64,000 nt of DNA from Pycnopodia helianthoides (lineage: Eukaryota > Echinodermata > Asteroidea > Forcipulatida > Asteriidae): the NCBI GenBank assembly GCA_032158295.1, contig CM063247.1, forward strand, positions 16,842,009 through 16,906,008, written 5' to 3'. Below, piece after piece: positions 59,201 through 64,000 of this stretch. Made by a program: the position numbers and the translations under genes. Numbering within the stretch: position 1 is the first letter of the stretch; each line of letters begins with the position of its first letter. The notes beneath the pieces are model-generated. The model saw nothing but the letters and a program-made list of their open reading frames with translations. It had not been told where the DNA came from and did no database searches.

Positions 59201-61634
59201 TACATTTCAGTTGCATCAACTTGAGAGGGCGTTCGAGAAGACCCAATATCCGGACGTGTTCACACGCGAAGACTTGGCCATGAGACTTGAGCTAAGCGAA
59301 GCTCGTGTACAGGTTAGCTTTCCTGTTTGTAAATCTGTGTATTAAATCGTTATAAGATGATGATATAGTTATACAAGATATGGTGCAACGTCAGCAATTC
59401 CTCATAACAAAAATATCCAATGAATTGCTGGCATTACACACTCAACTTTCCTGCAACTTTTTTCCAATAGATTTTACAAATTCTTCTTTACTAGTAGACT
59501 AATAATTCTAAAACCCTTATGCAGAAACAATATGCAGACGAACAAAATTAAAATACATTCACGCATTATTAGAAAATTAAATTACACCGAGCATCAGACG
59601 ACACACTAAGTCAAAAAAACTAGTCAAAAAACAGAAAGTATAATTACAAGGTGACTGCCATATACAGGTAGCTTTTTAAGATAGCGTGCTACCAGTCAGG
59701 CACTTTATGTGCTCTAACAATACACGTATAATGATAGTAAAACATAATTGTTAATATCTAATTACTGAAATGTGTGCGTTAATTGGAAATAGTTATCATG
59801 TAATCACCATTTGCGCTTTTACGTTCGGTCCTTAGACATTACCTAAATGAATATTTAATCACTTTTATTACGTTGCATTTTTACTGCGTGGTTAATGGGA
59901 TAGAGCAGTGAAAAACAGTAATTAGAAAATAAAATGGGTTTGCAATTTGAAACAAACACGACCATTAACGGGAATTAAAAGCTTCTACTTCAATTTTTCC
60001 AATTACTGGAAACACTTGTATAACAGGGCTTGCTAATTTGTTCGTTTGAAAAACTAACCTGCAAGTTTTACCAATTATCAACTGATTACGATACGTAGAT
60101 AAGTTACTATCTGTAGACAAGAGCCGGGGTGTGTGTACTTGTACTTGTAGTGACATTCAAACCAAGGACTTATAACAAAAAGGAAACTAGGTCCAAGATT
60201 GCTTTCACAAAGGAAAACAATGGGGTCCACGTTTGTCAGGGCAAAGAGTTGAACACAGGGGACCTATAAACAAAAGAGGACAACAATTGTCCCGGTTTGG
60301 GGAAAGGTCTCCAGTTGGAAAGTGTGTACAAAACCAATGGCAGCTGATGCCAACTTGTGATGTCACGGGTTACGTGGTCTATTGTTTCACAAAATTGATC
60401 TATTCGTTTTGGGACAATATTCAGTTAAACGCAGGACACCAGTCACAGAACGTACTTGGGACATGTTATTTTGGCTGGCAACCTTATTCTAGTAAGCATA
60501 ACATCGTTATGCTTAGATATTCTTTTTGCTTAAGCAGCTCTATGAAATTGGCCCTGGAACTCGTGTAAAGTCTTTTAGTACGCACGTGTTGAGCATCGCA
60601 TGCAATTTTACCCTTCGCAAAAACGGAGCCTGAGGACGTCACAGGAACTGACATTTTACAGAAAAGTTTTACTGGTTTTCTAACACTATTACGCTTTTTA
60701 CGAAAATTGATAGTTGATACAAGCTTTTAAAGGCACAGACCCAGTGAGGGTATAAAAGAGATGTGCCTTGGTCTTGAACGTTTTGCTCGATCCTTTATCA
60801 GACATCCACAACCATGCAAGGTTTTATTTAAGCGGCTGGATAAGACCTCGTCACCAATCTCTTATTCCCTTCTTGGGTATGTGCTTTTAAAAGCTTGTAT
60901 CATACAACAATCCGACATTTCTTTGATTTTTGAAAGTTTGACATTAATTTAGTTGTACAAAAAAAAACACGAGACAGCTTGTTAACATCTTCTGTCCCTT
61001 TTTATTTAAGGTGTGGTTTCAGAACCGGAGAGCAAAATGGCGCAAGAAGGAAAAGGTTCTAGGCCGGGACAGCCCCATAGGTTTCTTTGGCCAACACTAT
61101 CCCGTTGATTTTATGAGCCCTTTCAGCATGGACCAAACCCTTCCAGGGGCTGCAGAGAGGCTCACCGCTTGGGCACTTCAGAGCGGCCGTGTCGGTAGAG
61201 TTAATCCCGGACTTCTGGCCCAAGTACCCATCCACCACGGTCTCGGACCCGTAGTCGGTGGGCATTTCTTTGGCCAGCCTCTCCCTGGACATCCCCCTAA
61301 CCATCAGCATCATCGGCAGGCGGCAGGGTCTGGCTATTGGCTGTCCAGACCGCCCATTAACACCGGCAGTAGTCCCTTGTATCCCATCAACTCCGCACAA
61401 CATCAGCAACAGCATCTGACGGTGCTGCCCAACCTTCGCATTCCAGCACCACCTCTAAGGACCGAAACGAAGGAGCTGTCCCCACCCGTGAAGAAATCCA
61501 ACTGTGCAGGTTGGCTCCCGCTGGACAATCATTCATTAAAGAAACATAGTATCGACACGTTGAGAAACAAGGCCAAAAACCATGGCCAGCTGTCCACAAC
61601 ACCACAAAACAATGAAGTAATTAAACATAGATAA
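52891..61634 (+). CDS. hbn: Homeobrain, paired-class homeobox factor, three exons
   Basis: A DNA-binding transcription factor of the homeobrain family, linked in many invertebrates to Rx and orthopedia and used in anterior brain patterning. Exons 52891-53203, 58954-59312 and 61011-61634 join in phases 1 (G|TA, Val) and 0 to give 431 residues. An eh1/octapeptide repressor motif YSIDFILG lies at 38-45. An acidic run [11 protein letters not shown] (157-167) precedes the homeodomain at 179-238, whose [40 protein letters not shown] and [15 protein letters not shown] carry Gln50. Intron 2 cuts at the classic 46/47 position. An OAR-like [14 protein letters not shown] lies near the C-terminus (403-416). 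The homeodomain matches homeobrain better than Rx, Otp, Arx or Alx as I recall them. No Rx or Otp exon is in this window, so any linkage must lie outside. Confidence 0.93.
54213..55002 (+). repeat. Minisatellite in hbn intron 1, 41- and 47-bp units
   Basis: About 17 units with shared parts CAGATTGTGAAGGAT, GTACTGATAACCGTT and AATCAGTGAG. Long units (about 47 bp) carry the ATAACCGTTG segment; short ones (about 41 bp) lack it. Long and short units are interspersed on the left and the right part is mostly long. Confidence 0.9.
55541..55931 (+). mobile_element. TTAA MITE family A, copy 4, in hbn intron 1
   Basis: Terminal repeats TTAAAGGAACATTACAGAAT and complement are intact. It is close in sequence to copy 1. 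It is on the same strand as the gene. Confidence 0.93.
57343..57373. repeat. Short perfect palindrome in hbn intron 1
   Basis: CCATGGAGCAA and TTGCTCCATGG, 11-bp arms around ACTAGTTTA. Confidence 0.8.
58954..59312 (+). CDS. hbn: hbn exon 2 (first 46 residues of the homeodomain)
   Basis: The acceptor is TTCTGTTCCTTTAG|TAAG. It codes residues 105 (split) to 224, ending ARVQ at CAG|GTTAGC. Upstream in-frame residues in the genomic reading are intronic. Confidence 0.93.
60179..60330 (+). repeat. Dispersed repeat R3, copy 2
   Basis: The block around TCACAAAGGAAAACAATGGG and GTCCACGTTTGTCAGG matches 50610-50660 almost exactly. The adjoining CCCGGTTTGGGGAAAGGTC resembles 50473-50490. Confidence 0.75.
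60492..60555 (+). repeat. Dispersed repeat R2, copy 2
   Basis: Matches 7177-7243. It includes a GTAAGCATAAC...GTTATGCTTA inverted pair. Confidence 0.55.
61011..61634 (+). CDS. hbn: hbn exon 3 (recognition helix to C-terminus)
   Basis: The acceptor is TTTTTATTTAAG|GTG. It codes [15 protein letters not shown], a His/Pro/Gln-rich region, the OAR-like motif and the stop TAA after NEVIKHR. It is GC-richer than its flanks. Confidence 0.93.
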   Translation: MWFQNRRAKWRKKEKVLGRDSPIGFFGQHYPVDFMSPFSMDQTLPGAAERLTAWALQSGRVGRVNPGLLAQVPIHHGLGPVVGGHFFGQPLPGHPPNHQHHRQAAGSGYWLSRPPINTGSSPLYPINSAQHQQQHLTVLPNLRIPAPPLRTETKELSPPVKKSNCAGWLPLDNHSLKKHSIDTLRNKAKNHGQLSTTPQNNEVIKHR

Positions 61635-61670
61635 AACTTTTCCAGATGTCCACTAAGTGCCTTTACTGCG

Positions 61671-61676
61671 AATAAA
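61671..61676 (+). terminator. hbn: hbn polyadenylation signal
   Basis: AATAAA 37 bp after the stop codon. This would give a very short 3' UTR; later signals are possible. Confidence 0.5.
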
Positions 61677-61880
61677 TGACCCAAAACTATCTTAAAGCAA
61701 AGTTTCACAAGACATTTTGAGGTAAAAGATCGTTAAACGGTCCTATAATTTTTTTTCTTTGAGTTTTAAAGACTCAATGTATGCTTTTAAGTGCAATATT
61801 ACGGTTAATAACCATTGATACATTTTTCGCTAAGTTATAAATACTTCGCACATATTCTGAAGAGACAGATAATGCACCTC

Positions 61881-62176
61881 TACGGAAGCCCGTTACGACA
61901 GATGAATAATTCACCGATCCATTAAGCTCCGCCCCCTTACGTGTTGACAATCACAACCTTGGCTACGCCACCGAAAGTCAGACAAAAGTCAATCACGCTA
62001 AAATCCCATTAGAAAATGCTGTGATTGGTCGATATGTCAAGGGGTGGGGCTTAATGGGTCGGTCTATTTCTTTGACGTGGGTGTGACTATTTCTGGGGAC
62101 AGCCACATGGGAGCCGAGAGATAGCCACATCCCATGTCAAAGAAACGTGTTCACCTGGCACTAACGGGCTTCCGTA
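61881..62176. mobile_element. MITE just downstream of hbn
   Basis: The ends TACGGAAGCCCGTTA and TAACGGGCTTCCGTA are perfect 15-bp inverted repeats. Inside, CCATTAAGCTCCGCCCCCTT and the complement of AAGGGGTGGGGCTTAATGG also pair imperfectly. 296 bp. TA at both ends suggests a TA target site. Confidence 0.82.
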
Positions 62177-62879
62177 CATCTGTAAAATCTAACTTCAGGA
62201 TCTATATAACAAATTTTAAGTTTAACTTGCATGATATAATATTTAAAAAAAATTGCCGAACAGTATTGTTCGAAGAACAGTGCACTGTTAAACAATTTAC
62301 AGGAATCATAATGTATGATAGCAGCTGACTGAAAACATTATCCCATTGTACTATGGGTGATATTTTGTACATAATTCCTTCACAATTTATATGAATTCCT
62401 AGTGACTATTGAAAACACAAATGTTGTTTTGTTTTGTTTTTCATAATGTTGTATCTTTAATTCAATTGAAAATAAATATTTCCACTCAGTAAATAAAGGG
62501 TTTCTACGATGGGTGGAAGTTGGTTAATTATTTTGTGAATGACTCTGGTCATTAATTTTCTAAAATTTAAACAAAACCGCAGGGTTTCTTTCAAACAACA
62601 GTTCAAGGTTTAATACACGTTGGTCTTTGGAGCCTATTTGAAACAACTTTAAAATGGCGGACGCCACATCATAAGCTTGAGCCTTTTGGCCCTTTGCAAA
62701 TCAAAACTCGACTCCTTCCCAGTTGATGCTTTGAAACCATTCTACTCCGGGAGACGGCACCAAAATGACACACATGCTTGAAGTGGATCCTTGGTCGAAG
62801 CTAAACATTTGTATTTCCGAATTGTAGTTATTCAAACCCCTTCATTCAACGTTTCTCTATACGCCCATGTAAGTGTCAA
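62177..62879. other. Gene-free stretch
   Basis: No gene recognised between hbn and the terminal minisatellite. Confidence 0.5.
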
Positions 62880-64000
62880 CCTCTCCAAACAAGATTATTC
62901 TTTAGAGTCTACCTCTCCAGACACGGTTACCCTTTAGAGTCTACCTCTCCAGACACGGTTACCCTTTAGAATCTACCTTACCAAACACGATTACCCTTTA
63001 GAGTATACCTTGCCAAAAACGGTTACCCTTTAGAGTCTACCTCTCCAGACATGGTTACCATTTAGGGTCTCCTTGCCAGACACGGTTACCCTTTAGAGTC
63101 TACCTCTCCAGACACAGTTACCCTTTAGAGTCTAGCTCTCCAGACACGGTTACCCTTTAGAGTCTACCTCTGTAGACACGGTTACCCTTCAGAGTCTACC
63201 TTGCCAGACACGGTTACCCTTCAGAGTCTTCTTTGCCAGAAACGGTTACCCTTTATAGAGTCTACCTTGCCAAACACGGTTACCCTTCAGAGTCTACCTC
63301 TCCAGACACAGTTACCCTTTAGAGTCTACCCCTCCAGACAAGATTACCCTTTAGAGTCTACCTCTGTAGACACGGTTACCCTTCAGAGTCTACTTTGCCA
63401 TACACGGTTACCCTTTATAGAGTCTACCTTGCCAAACACGGTTACCCTTCAGAGTCTCCTTGCCAGACACGGTTACCCTTTAGAGTCTACCTCTCCAGAC
63501 ACGGTTACCCTTTAGAGTTTAGCTCTCCAGACACGGTAACCCTTTAGAGTCTACCTCTCCAGACACGGTAACCCTTTAGAGTCTAGCTCTCCAGACATGG
63601 TTACCCTTTAGAGTCTACCTCTCCAGACACGGTTACCCTTTAGAGTCTAGCTCTCCAGACACGGTTACCCTTTAGAGTCTAGCTCTCCAGACACGGTTAC
63701 CCTTTAGAGTCTACCTCTCCAGACACGGTTACCCTTTAGAGTCTACCTCTCCAGACACGGTTTCCCTTTAGAGTCTAGCTCTCCAGACACAGTTACCATT
63801 TAGAGTCTAGCTCTCCAGACACGGTTACCCTTTAGAGTCTAGCTCTCCAGACACGGTTACCCTTTAGAGTCTACCTCTCCAGACACGGTTACCCTTTAGA
63901 GTCTACCTCTCCAGACACGGTTTCCCTTTAGAGTCTAGCTCTCCAGACACAGTTACCCTTTAGAGTCTACCTATCCAGACACGGTTACCCTTCAGAGTCT
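62880..64000. repeat. 32-bp minisatellite running off the window
   Basis: The unit is GAGTCTAC-CTCTCCAG-ACACGGTT-ACCCTTTA (32 bp), about 34 copies. Unit variants alternate (CTAGCTCTCC, CTACCTTGCC, CTCTGTAGAC), and a few carry 1-4 bp indels. The leftmost units are most diverged and the right part is nearly homogeneous. Unlike a CRISPR array there are no unique spacers. Confidence 0.95.

Larger units (their letters stand above)
59313..61010 (+). other. hbn intron 2
   Basis: A 1698-bp intron, phase 0, splitting the homeodomain. It contains dispersed repeats R3 (60179-60330) and R2 (60492-60555). Confidence 0.85.

Noticed and set aside
62880..64000. CRISPR-like regular array
   Set aside because: The 32-bp units are contiguous with no unique spacers, in an animal genome.

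Overview
The window is animal nuclear DNA. It is AT-rich and intron-bearing, full of short dispersed repeats, and has about four split protein-coding genes, all on the + strand. The best guess is an echinoderm, most likely a sea star. The reasons are: a homeobrain (hbn) paired-class homeobox gene, a family found in invertebrates and, as I recall, missing from vertebrates; a TTAA-flanked MITE family that I associate with sea-star sequence (from memory, not searched); and a gene resembling the acidic transmembrane P16 type of echinoderm skeletogenic proteins (tentative).

Layout: 1-15 kb is gene-free and holds MITEs, tRNA-derived SINEs, an 18-bp minisatellite and a compound trinucleotide array. 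15.2-19.3 kb holds a two-exon gene for a small acidic type I membrane protein with a TATA box. 22.7-26.5 kb holds PHAX (snRNA export adaptor) in three exons, with a 40-G tract just after the stop. 29.8-31.8 kb holds a two-exon C1q-domain protein whose predicted N-terminus carries an acylation-type motif and no signal peptide. 32-52 kb has no gene I can support; it holds foldback elements, hairpin arrays, a GC-rich 18-bp minisatellite of about 1 kb, nested MITE insertions and (TA)n tracts. 52.9-61.7 kb holds hbn in three exons, with a long minisatellite and a MITE in intron 1. 62.9-64 kb is a 32-bp minisatellite that runs off the window.

The four genes have unrelated roles (developmental transcription factor, RNA export, C1q-type recognition, surface or matrix protein) and nothing suggests an operon or shared pathway. 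For all four, the splice sites and reading phases are consistent across the introns, which is the main evidence for the models. No wholly new system is evident. The most unusual items are the predicted acyl-anchored C1q protein, the P16-like gene, and the related TTAA MITE families with datable nested insertions.
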